Assembly: GCF_015690355.1 (NCBI RefSeq)
Contig: NZ_JADPRT010000021.1
Coordinates: 87,963-151,962, forward strand
Length of the DNA stretch: 64,000 nucleotides
Reading direction: 5' to 3'
Origin: Streptacidiphilus fuscans
GTDB lineage: Bacteria > Actinomycetota > Actinomycetes > Streptomycetales > Streptomycetaceae
Every line of letters begins with the position of its first letter. Position 1 is the stretch's first letter. Below the pieces are notes generated by a model. It saw only the letters and a program-made list of their open reading frames with translations. It did no database searches and had not been told where the DNA came from. Shown piece after piece: positions 51,348-60,116 of this stretch. The position numbers were made by a program, and so were the translations under genes.

Positions 51348-52973
51348 ATGATCAACCGGACCACCCAGTCCCTGCTGGGCGCGCTCGGGGTGCTCGCGCT
51401 GACCCTGGGCATCGCCGAGATCCACCCGCCCAAGGGCGAGGCCGCCGCCAGCGGCAGCAGCGTCGCCACGGCCGTCTCGCAGACCACCGTGGTCTGCCCG
51501 CCGCCGCTGCAAGGTCAGTCGGGCAGCAGCCTCTACAGTCTGGCCGTGCCCGGCGCGGTCTCCGGCGGCTCCGGTGCCGGTGGCTCGGGCTCAGGAAGCT
51601 CGGGTTCCGGCGGGGCGTCCTCCGCTGCGGGCGCGGCGCTGGCCCCGCTGAGCGCGCCGGGCTCCGGGTCGGCTTCGAGCTCACCGAGCGCGTCGTCGTC
51701 CGCCTCGTCGTCCTCGTCCTCTTCGCCGTCGTCCTCGGCGTCCCGATCGTCCTCGGCCTCGGGCTCCGCCTCCGCCGCGCCGAACGCGTCGGCCTCGCCG
51801 TCGGCCGGGGTGACCAGCCCGCCGATCGCGCAGCAGACGCAGACCGGCGGCGGCACGACGGCCAAGGCGCCGTCCGGGCAGAACGCGCCCGCGATGGTCG
51901 GCACGGCGAACGGCGCGCTGGCCCCCGGCTTCTCGGTGCAGCAGAACACCGTCGCCTCCGGCTCGCTCTCCGGCATCTCGTGCACCCACCCCGGCACGGA
52001 CTTCTGGTTCGTCGGCGCCGACTCGAACAACGGCAGCACCGGCTACGTCGAGCTCTCCAACCCGCAGGCCGACGCGGCGGACGCCGACATCCAGGTCTTC
52101 GGCCCCAACGGCGAGGTGACCTCCACCGCGGCGTCGAACATCTCCATCCCGGGCAACGGCAGCACCTCGCTGCTGCTGTCCACGCTGGTGCAGCCCGGCA
52201 ACGGCGGCCAGGACCTCGCCGTCCACGTGATGGTCCGCAGCGGCCAGATCGCGGCGGCGCTGCACATGGACACCAACTCCGGCGCCGACTGGGTCCCCGC
52301 GACCACCCAGGGCAGCAGCGCCTACCTCCCGGGCCTGCCCGGGGACCTGCACCAGTACAACCTCGACGTCTACGTCCCGGGCGGCCAGGACGCCGACCTC
52401 AAGGTCCAGCTCGCCTCGCAGAGCGGCCTGATCACCCCGGCCGGGCACGAGACCGTCCACATCAAGTCCGGCACGCTCAGCAGCTTCTCGCTCGGCGACC
52501 TGACGCGCGGTCAGGGCGGCATGCTGGAGCTCACGCCGACCGACCCCAAGGGCGACGCCGTCCCCTTCGTGGCCGGGATCAGCACGGGCAACTCGAACGA
52601 CACCGCCTACCTGGCCGGCGTCGCGCCGATCACCCAGCGCGGCACCGTCGCCGGCAACGCCTCCGGCAACACGCTGCTGCTCAGCGCGCCGAACGGGGCA
52701 GCCGGCGTCACCGTCACCTCGATCGGGAGCAGCGGCTCCCCGGCCACCAAGACCGTCCAGATCCCGGCGGGCTCGACCGTCTCGGTCCAGCTCCAGTCCC
52801 CGGGCGGCAGCGGACCCTTCGGCGTGACCGTCACCCCGACCTCGGGCGGCCCGGTCTACGCGGCACGTGAGATCAACGACAGGGACGGGCTGACGATCCA
52901 GCAGATCCCCGACGACCGCAGCACCGTGCTCGTCCCGACCGTCATCCGCAACGCGGCGATCCTGGTGCAGTAG
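51348..52973 (+). CDS. DUF5719 family secreted protein
   Basis: A 541-residue exported protein. A signal or anchor segment (LLGALGVLALTLGIAEI) is followed by a long Ser/Gly/Ala-rich linker (about residues 60-150) and beta-rich C-terminal repeats (DFWFVGADSNNGSTGYVELSNPQADAADADIQVFGPNGEV; VTVTSIGSSGSPATKTVQIPAG). Actinobacterial DUF5719 proteins regularly follow the large GT2 gene, so a joint function at the cell surface is likely; no activity is known. Its ATG 51348 is four bases after the GT2 stop, with GGGGA upstream. A hairpin at 53015-53050 ends the operon. Confidence 0.87.
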   Translation: MINRTTQSLLGALGVLALTLGIAEIHPPKGEAAASGSSVATAVSQTTVVCPPPLQGQSGSSLYSLAVPGAVSGGSGAGGSGSGSSGSGGASSAAGAALAPLSAPGSGSASSSPSASSSASSSSSSSPSSSASRSSSASGSASAAPNASASPSAGVTSPPIAQQTQTGGGTTAKAPSGQNAPAMVGTANGALAPGFSVQQNTVASGSLSGISCTHPGTDFWFVGADSNNGSTGYVELSNPQADAADADIQVFGPNGEVTSTAASNISIPGNGSTSLLLSTLVQPGNGGQDLAVHVMVRSGQIAAALHMDTNSGADWVPATTQGSSAYLPGLPGDLHQYNLDVYVPGGQDADLKVQLASQSGLITPAGHETVHIKSGTLSSFSLGDLTRGQGGMLELTPTDPKGDAVPFVAGISTGNSNDTAYLAGVAPITQRGTVAGNASGNTLLLSAPNGAAGVTVTSIGSSGSPATKTVQIPAGSTVSVQLQSPGGSGPFGVTVTPTSGGPVYAAREINDRDGLTIQQIPDDRSTVLVPTVIRNAAILVQ

Positions 52974-53014
52974 CGGACTGTCGTCCGCCGACCGCAGGAT
53001 CGGTCGTCGCCTGG

Positions 53015-53050
53015 AGTGCCCCCGCACGGTTTCCACCGCGCGGGGGCACT
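53015..53050. terminator. Bidirectional hairpin terminator
   Basis: AGTGCCCCCGC (53015-53025), 14-nt loop, GCGGGGGCACT (53040-53050): an 11-bp perfect stem between the convergent DUF5719 and zincin-like genes. Confidence 0.8.
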
Positions 53051-53074
53051 GTCGTCAACGCGGGCGTTCGCCCG

Positions 53075-53551
53075 TCACTCCTCGCCGTAGCGCGGGTCGA
53101 CCGCCTCCGGCTCGACCCCGAGCAGCTCGGCCACCTGCTCCACCATCACGTCGTGCACCAGCGCCGCCCGCTCGTCGCGGCCCTTGGCCCGGATCTCCAC
53201 CGGACGCCGGTACACCACGATCCGCGCGGGCGTGCCGCTGACCGCCGCGATCAGCCGCCCCAGCGGCACCTCGTCCGCCCGTACGTCGTCGATCGCGGGC
53301 TCGGGCTCGCCCGGCAGCGGCGCCGGGACGTCCTGGACCGCGAACTCGACCTCCTCCAGCTGTGGCCAGCGCCGCTCCAGCCGTTCCACGGACTCGCGCA
53401 CATAGTCGTCGAACAGCTCCGAGCGGCTCAGCGCGATCGGCACCTGCCGAGGCGCGAGCGGCCCGCGCATGCCCCGGCCGTGGCGGTCGCGGCGGCGACG
53501 CGGCGACGTGGCAGCGGGCGGGGTCGAGGTCGATACGGGTGGTCTCTCCAT
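53075..53551 (-). CDS. Metallopeptidase-like (Zincin_1 family) protein with degenerate zinc motif
   Basis: About 158 residues. After an Arg/Pro-rich start comes the small zincin-like domain: FDDYVRESVERLERRWPQLEEVEFAVQDVP, RIVVYRRPVEIRAKGRDERAALVHDVMVEQVAELLGV. In most Zincin_1 proteins the last part is an HExxHE zinc site; here it reads H-D-V-M-V-E-Q, so the second His is lost and proteolysis is doubtful. As I recall this form is common in streptomycetes. ATG 53551 is the likely start; the frame stays open to 53791. It is divergent from the DUF3499 gene. Confidence 0.82.
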   Translation of the reverse strand: MERPPVSTSTPPAATSPRRRRDRHGRGMRGPLAPRQVPIALSRSELFDDYVRESVERLERRWPQLEEVEFAVQDVPAPLPGEPEPAIDDVRADEVPLGRLIAAVSGTPARIVVYRRPVEIRAKGRDERAALVHDVMVEQVAELLGVEPEAVDPRYGEE

Positions 53552-53762
53552 CACCACCAAGCGTATCCACTGCCACCGACAGTGATGCCTGCACGGCGCA
53601 GTCGGTGCGCCCGGCCGTCGTCGGCGGAGGCCGCCGAAGACCTGTGCAGGGCCTGGTGAGCCCGGGTGAACGTGGCGGAACGAACCCCTCCGGGACGACA
53701 CGGGAGCTGATCCGGGGCAGAGTCTTCGCGGCCCGGTCAGGAGTGCGGTACCGTCCAACGTC

Positions 53763-54128
53763 GTGAGCCCTGTCCGTCGTTGTTCGCGCACCGCCTGCGG
53801 CCGTCCCGCGGTGGCGACTTTGACGTACGTCTACGCGGACTCCACCGCCGTCCTCGGCCCCCTCGCGACCTATGCCGAGCCGCACTGCTACGACCTTTGC
53901 GCCGAGCACTCGGAGCGCCTGACCGCCCCGCGCGGCTGGGAGGTCGTCCGGCTCACCATCGACTCCGGCCCGATCCGCCCGTCCGGGGATGACCTGGAGG
54001 CGCTGGCCAACGCGGTGCGCGAGGTCGCCCGCCCGCCGGCGCGCCGCCAGGACGGCGGCTCGGAGGCGGATCCCACCGAGGTCGGCCGCAGAGGCCATCT
54101 CCGGGTGCTGCGCACGCCGGAGGACTGA
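53763..54128 (+). CDS. DUF3499 family protein
   Basis: A 121-residue actinobacterial protein. The N-terminal part has a probable zinc ribbon: RRCSRTACGRPAVATLTYVYADSTAVLG, then YAEPHCYDLCAEHSERLTAPRGWEVVRL, with four Cys and a His. The C-terminus is charged and disordered. Function unknown; the gene is conserved beside the phosphomannomutase gene in actinobacteria, where it lies in a cell-wall and division neighbourhood. No clear ribosome binding site precedes GTG 53763, so a leaderless message is possible. Confidence 0.88.
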   Translation: MSPVRRCSRTACGRPAVATLTYVYADSTAVLGPLATYAEPHCYDLCAEHSERLTAPRGWEVVRLTIDSGPIRPSGDDLEALANAVREVARPPARRQDGGSEADPTEVGRRGHLRVLRTPED

Positions 54129-54338
54129 TCGGGACTGAACGGGGACGTGGCGCTGGGCGCGCCCCAGCGTCGCCCGTCACGTCCGTCAGCAGCCGTCCAG
54201 TACGTCCCGTCACACGCCGCTAACCCTTTGCTCACCCGTACCCGGTATCGTGCCTAGCCCACGGACACGGGCCGTGGCCAGGGGCACGGAGACGCGCCCG
54301 AGGCACACAGACCACCCACAGAATGGCGGAGAACCGCA

Positions 54339-55730
54339 GTGCGTGACCTGAAGCAGATCGTGAAGGCGTACGACGTCCGGGGTGTCGTGCCGGACCAGTG
54401 GGACGCGGAGCTGTCCCGCGCCTTCGGTGCCGCGTTCGTCGAGGTCGTCGGCGCCGACGCGATCGTGGTGGGTCACGACATGCGTCCCTCCTCGCCGAGC
54501 CTGGCCCGCGCCTTCGCCGAGGGCGCGGCCGCTCGCGGCGCGGACGTCGTCGAGATCGGTCTCTGCTCCACCGACCAGCTCTACTTCGCCAGCGGCAAGC
54601 TCGACCTGCCCGGCGCGATGTTCACCGCCAGCCACAACCCGGCCCAGTACAACGGCATCAAGATGTGCCGCAAGAGCGCGGCCCCGGTCGGCGAGGACAC
54701 CGGCCTGGTCGAGATCCGCGAGCTGGTGCAGTCCTGGATCGGCGCGGACGACAAGGTCACCGTCCCGGCCGCCGACGCGTCCGTCACCGTGGGCACGATC
54801 AGCCAGCAGGACGAGCTGCAGGCTTACGCCGACCACCTGCGCGGCCTGGTCGACCTGACCTCGATCCGCCCGCTCAAGGTCGTGGTCGACGCGGGCAACG
54901 GCATGGGTGGCCACACCGTCCCGACCGTCCTCGGCGGCCTGCCGCTGGACATCGTCCCGATGTACTTCGAGCTGGACGGCACCTTCCCGAACCACGAGGC
55001 CAACCCGCTCGACCCGAAGAACCTGGTCGACCTCCAGGTCAAGGTCCGCGAGGTCGGCGCCGACATCGGCCTCGCCTTCGACGGCGACGCCGACCGCTGC
55101 TTCGTCGTCGACGAGAACGGCGACCCGGTCAGCCCGAGCGCGATCACCGCGCTGGTCGCCGTCCGCGAGCTGGCCAAGGCCAAGGCAGCGGGCGAGACCG
55201 AGCCGGTGATCATCCACAACCTGATCACCTCCTGGGCCGTCCCGGAGATCGTCGCCGAGAACGGCGGCCAGGCCGTCCGCACCCGCGTGGGCCACTCGTT
55301 CATCAAGCAGGAGATGGCCAACTCCGGCGCGATCTTCGGCGGCGAGCACTCCGCGCACTACTACTTCCGCGACTTCTGGCGCGCCGACACCGGCATGCTG
55401 GCCGCGCTGCACGTGCTGGCCGCACTGGGCGGGCAGGAGCAGCCGCTGTCGCAGCTGACCGCCGTGTACAACCGGTACGTCAGCTCCGGCGAGATCAACA
55501 GCACCGTCGCCGACCAGTCCGAGCGCGTCGCCGCGGTCAAGGCCGCGTACGCGGACGCCGAGGGCGCCTCCTTCGACGAGCTGGACGGCCTGACCGTCGC
55601 GGGCGCCGACTGGTGGTTCAACCTCCGCGCCTCCAACACCGAGCCGCTCCTGCGCCTCAACGTCGAGGCGCGCGACGAGGTCACGATGTCGAAGCTCCGC
55701 GACGAGGTCCTGGCCATCGTCCGCGCCTGA
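54339..55730 (+). CDS. manB: Phosphomannomutase/phosphoglucomutase (ManB)
   Basis: A 463-residue alpha-D-phosphohexomutase interconverting mannose-6-P and mannose-1-P (and the glucose pair) for GDP-mannose and glycan synthesis. The phosphoserine is S98 in GAMFTASHNPAQYNGIKMC, the magnesium loop is LAFDGDADRCFVVDENG, the sugar-binding loop is GGEHSAHYYFRDFW (GEHSxH) and the phosphate-binding end is WWFNLRASNTEPLLRLNVEA. GTG 54339 has GGAG eight bases upstream. It heads a mannose-phosphate block completed by the isomerase-like and manA genes after the palindromic element F. Confidence 0.96.
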   Translation: MRDLKQIVKAYDVRGVVPDQWDAELSRAFGAAFVEVVGADAIVVGHDMRPSSPSLARAFAEGAAARGADVVEIGLCSTDQLYFASGKLDLPGAMFTASHNPAQYNGIKMCRKSAAPVGEDTGLVEIRELVQSWIGADDKVTVPAADASVTVGTISQQDELQAYADHLRGLVDLTSIRPLKVVVDAGNGMGGHTVPTVLGGLPLDIVPMYFELDGTFPNHEANPLDPKNLVDLQVKVREVGADIGLAFDGDADRCFVVDENGDPVSPSAITALVAVRELAKAKAAGETEPVIIHNLITSWAVPEIVAENGGQAVRTRVGHSFIKQEMANSGAIFGGEHSAHYYFRDFWRADTGMLAALHVLAALGGQEQPLSQLTAVYNRYVSSGEINSTVADQSERVAAVKAAYADAEGASFDELDGLTVAGADWWFNLRASNTEPLLRLNVEARDEVTMSKLRDEVLAIVRA

Positions 55731-55743
55731 CGGCTGACGCCGC

Positions 55744-55899
55744 AGGTCGTTGTCACTTTCAGGGGCGCGAGGCTCTGCGGCTCTGCCGCGCGGGCGCGAC
55801 AAGCCACCCACGCAGGTAGAGCCCTGAACGCGCAGGGCCATCCGCACAGGGTGGTGTCTCGCGCAGTTCCCCGCGCCCCTGGGCAAAGTGCAACTGCCC
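55744..55899. repeat. Dispersed palindromic element, copy F
   Basis: Left end AGGTCGTTGTCAC (55744-55756), then CAGGGGCGCGAGGCTCTGCGG, GGGCGCGACAAGCCACCCAC, GCAGGTAGAGCCCTGAACGCG, GCAGGGCCATCCGC, the CGCGCAGTTCCCCGCGCCCC module and right end GTGCAACTGCCC (55888-55899). It begins 13 bp after the manB stop. Confidence 0.8.
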
Positions 55900-56000
55900 C
55901 GCCTGCACATGTCCTTCCGCAGGCGGGGTCCGCAGCCCCCGTCGGGGCAAGTACGCTGCTTGCCGAAGCAACCCTCATCGACTCCCGGAGCGCCAGCGAC

Positions 56001-56177
56001 ATGAGCATCGAACCCGCCCTGCTCGAGATCTTCGCCTGCCCCGCGTGCCACGCACCCCTGCGCGAGGACGCCGACGCGGCGGAACTGCTCTGCACCAGCA
56101 GCACCTGCGGTCTCGCCTACCCGGTGCGGGACGGCATCCCGGTGCTCCTCGTGGACGAGGCCCGACGACCCGCATGA
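56001..56177 (+). CDS. Trm112 family small zinc protein
   Basis: A 58-residue protein with the Trm112/YcaR fold: LLEIFACPACHAPLREDADAAELLCTSSTCGLAYPVRDGIPVLLVDEARRP. Four Cys (CPAC and CTSSTC) suit a zinc knuckle. In eukaryotes the family activates methyltransferases; bacterial copies are small and of uncertain role. ATG 56001 lies well after the palindromic element. It overlaps the isomerase-like gene by four bases (ATGA), so the two proteins are made together. Confidence 0.9.
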   Translation: MSIEPALLEIFACPACHAPLREDADAAELLCTSSTCGLAYPVRDGIPVLLVDEARRPA

Positions 56178-57475
56178 TCGACGAGCGGCTGCTCGACGAC
56201 GCAGACGAGCTCGCCCGCGTGGACACGCGCGGCGCCTTGCTCGCGTTGGCGTCCGCCGGTGCGCGGGTGCGTACCGGCCTTCGGCTCGCCGAGGAGGCGG
56301 GTCTGGCCGGGCTGCGCCCGGAGGGGCGGCCACGGGCCGTCCTGGTCGCCGGACACGGCGCCGCAGCCCTCGCGGGCGACGTGCTGGCCGGGTTGGGCGG
56401 GAGCGCCTGCCCGGTGCTGGTGCTGCGCCCCGGACCGGCCGAGCCGGACCCGGCGATGATGTACCCGGTCACCCGCAGCGACGACTTCACCCTCGGGCTG
56501 GACTGGGCGCTGCCGGGCTGGGTCGGCCCGTCCGACCTGTTGGTCGTCGCCGCGTCGGTCGGCAGCGTCCCCGGGCTCATCACCCTGGTCGAGCGCGCGT
56601 ACCAGCGCGGCTGCTCGATCGTCTCGATCGCGCCCGCCGGGTCCCGGCTCGCCGAGGCGGCCGTGCAGGCGCGCGGAATGCCGCTGCCCTACACGCCCGG
56701 TCTGGCGGCGGCCCTCGACGGTTACGGCGACGGCCCGGACGACGACCTCCCGCGTGAGGACCCGTCGGACTTCTGGGGCCTGCTGGCCCCGCTCCTCGCC
56801 CTGGCGCAGCGGACCGGCGTCGTGCCGATCGCGTCCGACGCGCTCCAGGCCGCAGCGAACCGGCTCGACGAGGTCGCCGTGCGCTGCCGACCCGCCGCCG
56901 AGACCTACGGCAACCCCGCCAAGGCGCTGGCCGCACGGCTCGCCACCGCACTGCCGCTGCTGTGGAGCGACGGGGACTGCGCCGCCGCAGCCGCGCGCCG
57001 CTTCGCGGCGATGCTCGCCGACCACGCCGCCCGCCCGGCGCTGACCGGAGCCCTGCCGGAGGCGCTCACCACCCAGCGCGGCCTGTTCACGGGCACCTTG
57101 GGCGCAGGCGGTGGCCCTGACGACTTCTTCCGTGACCGCGTCGAGGACGAGAGCGCGCTGCGCCTTGAGGTGCTCCTGCTCCGCCGCACCCCACGCGCCG
57201 GTAACGGCAGCGCGGACTCCGCGTCCGCACCCGAGGCGGAAGGATCCTGGGACGTCACCGAGGATCCATTCGCCGATCACCTCCCGGACAGCGGCTCACC
57301 GGCGGCCGGGCATACCGTGGCGCGGGCGCACCGACTGGCCGCCGACCACCAGGTCGGGCTGCGCGAACTCACCTCGACCCGGGCCGATCCGATCGAGGCC
57401 CTGGCCGAACTCATCGCCCTCACCGACTTCGCCGCCGTCTACCTGGGACTGGCCGCAGAGACCGAAGGTAACTGA
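56174..57475 (+). CDS. SIS-domain phosphosugar isomerase-like protein
   Basis: A 433-residue protein of the bifunctional phosphoglucose/phosphomannose isomerase type. Two SIS-like domains can be seen: RAVLVAGHGAAALAGDVLAGLGGSACPVLVLR with SDLLVVAASVGSVPGLITLVERAYQRGCSIVSIAP, and a C-terminal bact_PGI_C-like region (AETYGNPAKALAARLATALPLLW...FRDRVEDESALRLEVLLLRR). The usual SYSG(D/N)T phosphate loop is replaced by AASVGSVP, so activity should be tested. It sits between Trm112 and manA with tight spacing. It likely feeds mannose-6-P metabolism or has a regulatory role. Confidence 0.82.
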   Translation: MIDERLLDDADELARVDTRGALLALASAGARVRTGLRLAEEAGLAGLRPEGRPRAVLVAGHGAAALAGDVLAGLGGSACPVLVLRPGPAEPDPAMMYPVTRSDDFTLGLDWALPGWVGPSDLLVVAASVGSVPGLITLVERAYQRGCSIVSIAPAGSRLAEAAVQARGMPLPYTPGLAAALDGYGDGPDDDLPREDPSDFWGLLAPLLALAQRTGVVPIASDALQAAANRLDEVAVRCRPAAETYGNPAKALAARLATALPLLWSDGDCAAAAARRFAAMLADHAARPALTGALPEALTTQRGLFTGTLGAGGGPDDFFRDRVEDESALRLEVLLLRRTPRAGNGSADSASAPEAEGSWDVTEDPFADHLPDSGSPAAGHTVARAHRLAADHQVGLRELTSTRADPIEALAELIALTDFAAVYLGLAAETEGN

Positions 57476-57480
57476 CCCGC

Positions 57481-58689
57481 ATGGACCGCCTCGCCACCAC
57501 CATCCGTCCGTACGCCTGGGGTTCGCGCACCGCCCTGCCGGCGCTGCTGGGGGCGGAGCCGACCGAGGACCCGCAGGCGGAACTGTGGATGGGCGCCCAC
57601 TCCGGCGCGCCCTCCGGCGTCGATCGCGGTCACGGCGCGCAGACCTTGGACCAGGTCATCGCGGCCGACCCGGAGCGCGAGCTGGGCGCGGCGACGGTGC
57701 GCCGCTTCGGTCCGACGCTGCCGTTCCTGTTCAAGGTCCTCGCCGCCGGAGAACCCCTCTCCGTCCAGGTCCACCCGGACCTGGCGCAGGCGCAGGCGGG
57801 CTTCGCCGCCGAGGAGGCCCGAGGCATCCCGCTGAGCGCCCGGGAGCGCAACTACCGGGACGCGAACCACAAGCCCGAAATGCTGTGCGCGCTCGACGAG
57901 TTCACCGGCGTCTGCGGCTTCCGCCGCCCGGAGCGGACGGCTGCGCTCCTGGACCGTCTCGGCGTCCCAGGCCTCCGGCCCGTGGCCGATGTCCTGCGCG
58001 CCAAGCCCGAGCCGGAGGCTCTGCGCGAGGCGCTCACCCTGGTGCTGACGCTCGATCAGGCCTCCGTCCCGGCGCTCGTCGCCGAGACCGCCGAGGCCCT
58101 GCGCCGCCTGGCGGCGGAGGCCGCGTCCGACGAAGCCGAAGCCGTGGCATTCGCCGACTACGCCGCCCTGGCCGACTACTACCCGAACGACCCGGGCCTG
58201 CTGTCGGCGCTGCTGCTCAACCACGTCGTACTCCGCCCCGGCCAGGCGATCTACCTGGGTGCGGGCGTGCCGCACGCGTACTTCCGCGGCCTGGGCGTGG
58301 AGCTGATGGCCAACTCGGACAACGTGCTGCGCGCCGGTCTCACGCCGAAGCACATCGACGTGCCGGAGCTGCTCGCGGTCGTCCGCTTCGAGGCGACCGA
58401 TCCGAGCGTGGTCCCGTCCGAGAGCGTGCCCGGCAACCCGGGCGAGCAGCTGTACCCGGTCCCGATAGACGAGTTCCGCCTCTCCCGCTACGAGCTGGGC
58501 GAGTGGCCGCTGCCGACGGGCACCCCGCAGATCGTGCTCTGCACGTCGGGCGAGGCCACCCTCACCGACGCGGCGGGCCAGCGCCTGACCCTCTCCCCGG
58601 GCCAGTCCTGCTTCATCCCCGCGGACAACCCGGCCGTCACAGCGACCGGCTCCGCGACGACGATCTTCCGCGCGACCGTCACCCTGTGA
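57481..58689 (+). CDS. manA: Mannose-6-phosphate isomerase, class I (ManA)
   Basis: A 402-residue cupin isomerase converting fructose-6-P to mannose-6-P. Zinc-site residues: SVQVHPDLAQAQAGF (Gln and His), NHKPEMLCALDEFTGVCGFR (Glu) and, later, IYLGAGVPHAYFRGLGVELMANSDNVLRAGLTPKH (His). The class I signature Y-x-D-x-N-H-K-P-E (YRDANHKPE) is exact. It starts five bases after the preceding gene's stop, so it is the third gene of a Trm112-SIS-manA operon. Its TGA stop overlaps the left terminus of the palindromic element G. Confidence 0.96.
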   Translation: MDRLATTIRPYAWGSRTALPALLGAEPTEDPQAELWMGAHSGAPSGVDRGHGAQTLDQVIAADPERELGAATVRRFGPTLPFLFKVLAAGEPLSVQVHPDLAQAQAGFAAEEARGIPLSARERNYRDANHKPEMLCALDEFTGVCGFRRPERTAALLDRLGVPGLRPVADVLRAKPEPEALREALTLVLTLDQASVPALVAETAEALRRLAAEAASDEAEAVAFADYAALADYYPNDPGLLSALLLNHVVLRPGQAIYLGAGVPHAYFRGLGVELMANSDNVLRAGLTPKHIDVPELLAVVRFEATDPSVVPSESVPGNPGEQLYPVPIDEFRLSRYELGEWPLPTGTPQIVLCTSGEATLTDAAGQRLTLSPGQSCFIPADNPAVTATGSATTIFRATVTL

Positions 58690-58826
58690 GGTAGTTGCAA
58701 CCCCCGGGGCGCGGGGAACTGCGCGACAAGCCACCCACGCAGGTAGAGCCCCGAACGTTCAGGGCCATCCGCTTGCGGGTGGCGTCTCCCGCAGTTCCCC
58801 GCGCCCCGGGACGTCTGCAACGCCCC
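58689..58826. repeat. Dispersed palindromic element, copy G
   Basis: Left end AGGTAGTTGCAAC (58689-58701) starts on the last base of the manA stop. Forward module 58706-58726, CAAGCCACCCACGCAGG, GCAGGTAGAGCCCCGAACGTT, CAGGGCCATCCGC, inverted module 58787-58807 (one mismatch to the forward copy) and right end CTGCAACGCCCC. It lies between convergent genes, 14 bp before the stop of the 130-residue protein gene. Confidence 0.82.
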
Positions 58827-58839
58827 GTCCACCGAAGAC

Positions 58840-59232
58840 TCAGAGCCCGAGGACCAGCTTCTCCAGCGCTGCCTTCGCCCGCGCGTCCGACTGCGCCCTC
58901 GCGGCCACCGCCGTGGCCAGCTCGTGGACCCACTCGTCCAGCGCAACCTGCTTACGCGACAGCACCACACCCCGGACGATCGTCGCCACCTCGCCCACCG
59001 GGCGGCCGTGGGCCAGGGTGAGGATGAGCCGGCGGTCGTCCAGGGAGACCTCCAACTTCTCCACCTTCCCGGGGCGGCCGGACATCCGGTCCGACATGGA
59101 TCGCTTGTGGCTCAGCTCGACCGAGCCGGGCGGCAGCGCGTCCGCCAGGGAGCCCGTCAGCACCTGGGCATAGATGTCCAGATCCGCCGCGTCCCGGCGC
59201 AGCGCCGCCGCCAGCAGCTCGATCTCACTCAT
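58840..59232 (-). CDS. Conserved hypothetical protein
   Basis: A 130-residue predicted cytoplasmic protein without signal peptide or membrane helix. The N-terminal and C-terminal thirds are helical (ELLAAALRRDAADLDIYAQVLTGSLADALP and DEWVHELATAVAARAQSDARAKAALEKLVLG); the middle is a small sheet (VEKLEVSLDDRRLILTLAHGRPVGEVATIVRGVVL). I do not recognise the family, but its codon use and ATG with upstream spacing look genuine. It is downstream of the YbjQ-repeat genes on the same strand (53 bp), so it probably belongs to their transcript. Confidence 0.72.
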   Translation of the reverse strand: MSEIELLAAALRRDAADLDIYAQVLTGSLADALPPGSVELSHKRSMSDRMSGRPGKVEKLEVSLDDRRLILTLAHGRPVGEVATIVRGVVLSRKQVALDEWVHELATAVAARAQSDARAKAALEKLVLGL

Positions 59233-59285
59233 ATGTCTCGTCCCTCTTCGCTTCTCGTCACCGTGGCCCGTTCTCGCCCGAGGCG

Positions 59286-60116
59286 TCAGCCGTCGAGGCT
59301 GAGCACCATGGTGGGCCGCTCGATCTCGTGGTCCGGACGCAGCGGGCGGACCGCCGTGCCGATCGAGAAGAACTCCGTGGTGTGCCCGCCCCAGCGGTGG
59401 TTGTGGGCGTTCAGCTGAACCCCGACCACGCCTTCGGCGTGCAGCGCCTCGGCCTCGGACTGCATCCGCGCCATCGCCAATTCACGCGCGTCGTACAGAG
59501 CCTGGGTGAACTGCTCGATCTCCACATTCTTGCCGATGTTGGAGAAGACCGCGCCCATCCGCTGGTGTGCGATGTGGTAGACGCAGGTGCCCATGACCAT
59601 GCCCAGCGGGGCGTAGCCGGCCCGGATCAGCGTCCAGAAGTCCTGGCCGGAGAGGTCCGAGGTGAAGGGCTGGTTCTTGTTGTTGCGCCAGGTGCCGCCG
59701 CCGGGGGGCGCGTGGTCCGCCTTGACCGCCGTGCCGATGGCGATGAACTCGGCGATGTCGTTGCCGAACTCGCGCGCCTCGACGGAGAGCCGGACGCCGA
59801 CGATGCCGTCCGCACCCAGCGCGGCGGCCTCGGCCTCCATACGGGTCATGGCGAGCTCACGAGCGTGGTACATGGCCTGGCTCAGCGTCTCCAGCTCCTG
59901 GTTCTTGCCCCAGCGGCCGAACTGGATGCCGACGTGGTAGATCGAGCTGCCGAGCACCAGGCCGATCGGCTTGAAGCCGGCCTCGCGTACCAACAGGAAC
60001 TCGTTCACCGAGAGGTCGCTGGTGAAGATCGAGCCCGCCTTGCCCGGCTGAAGCTCGGCAAGACGGCGCATCGCGTCGGCGGGCACGCCCTGCGCGGTCG
60101 GATCGGTCGTGCTCAT
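59286..60116 (-). CDS. YbjQ-like repeat protein (two heavy-metal-binding/DUF74-type domains)
   Basis: A 276-residue protein made of two similar halves. Each has an opening FTSDLS motif (residues about 30-36 and 150-156), then EAGFKPIGLVLGSSIYHVG / RAGYAPLGMVMGTCVYHIA, a helix with ARELAM(T/A)RM(E/Q)(A/S)EA and a closing strand VGVRLSVEAREF...EFIAIGTAVK / VGVQLNAHNHRW...TEFFSIGTAV. This is the YbjQ fold, which forms pentamers; the name heavy-metal-binding rests on thin evidence. ATG 60116 has GGGGAG upstream and overlaps the stop of the tiny ORF 60113-60214. Function unknown. Confidence 0.85.
   Translation of the reverse strand: MSTTDPTAQGVPADAMRRLAELQPGKAGSIFTSDLSVNEFLLVREAGFKPIGLVLGSSIYHVGIQFGRWGKNQELETLSQAMYHARELAMTRMEAEAAALGADGIVGVRLSVEAREFGNDIAEFIAIGTAVKADHAPPGGGTWRNNKNQPFTSDLSGQDFWTLIRAGYAPLGMVMGTCVYHIAHQRMGAVFSNIGKNVEIEQFTQALYDARELAMARMQSEAEALHAEGVVGVQLNAHNHRWGGHTTEFFSIGTAVRPLRPDHEIERPTMVLSLDG

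Noticed and set aside
47235..51512. Minus-strand open frame of 1425 codons opposite the large glycosyltransferase
   Set aside because: Composition is that of an antisense shadow (runs of Val, Gly, Asp, Arg, no domain), while the plus strand encodes a coherent GT2 protein with membrane helices.
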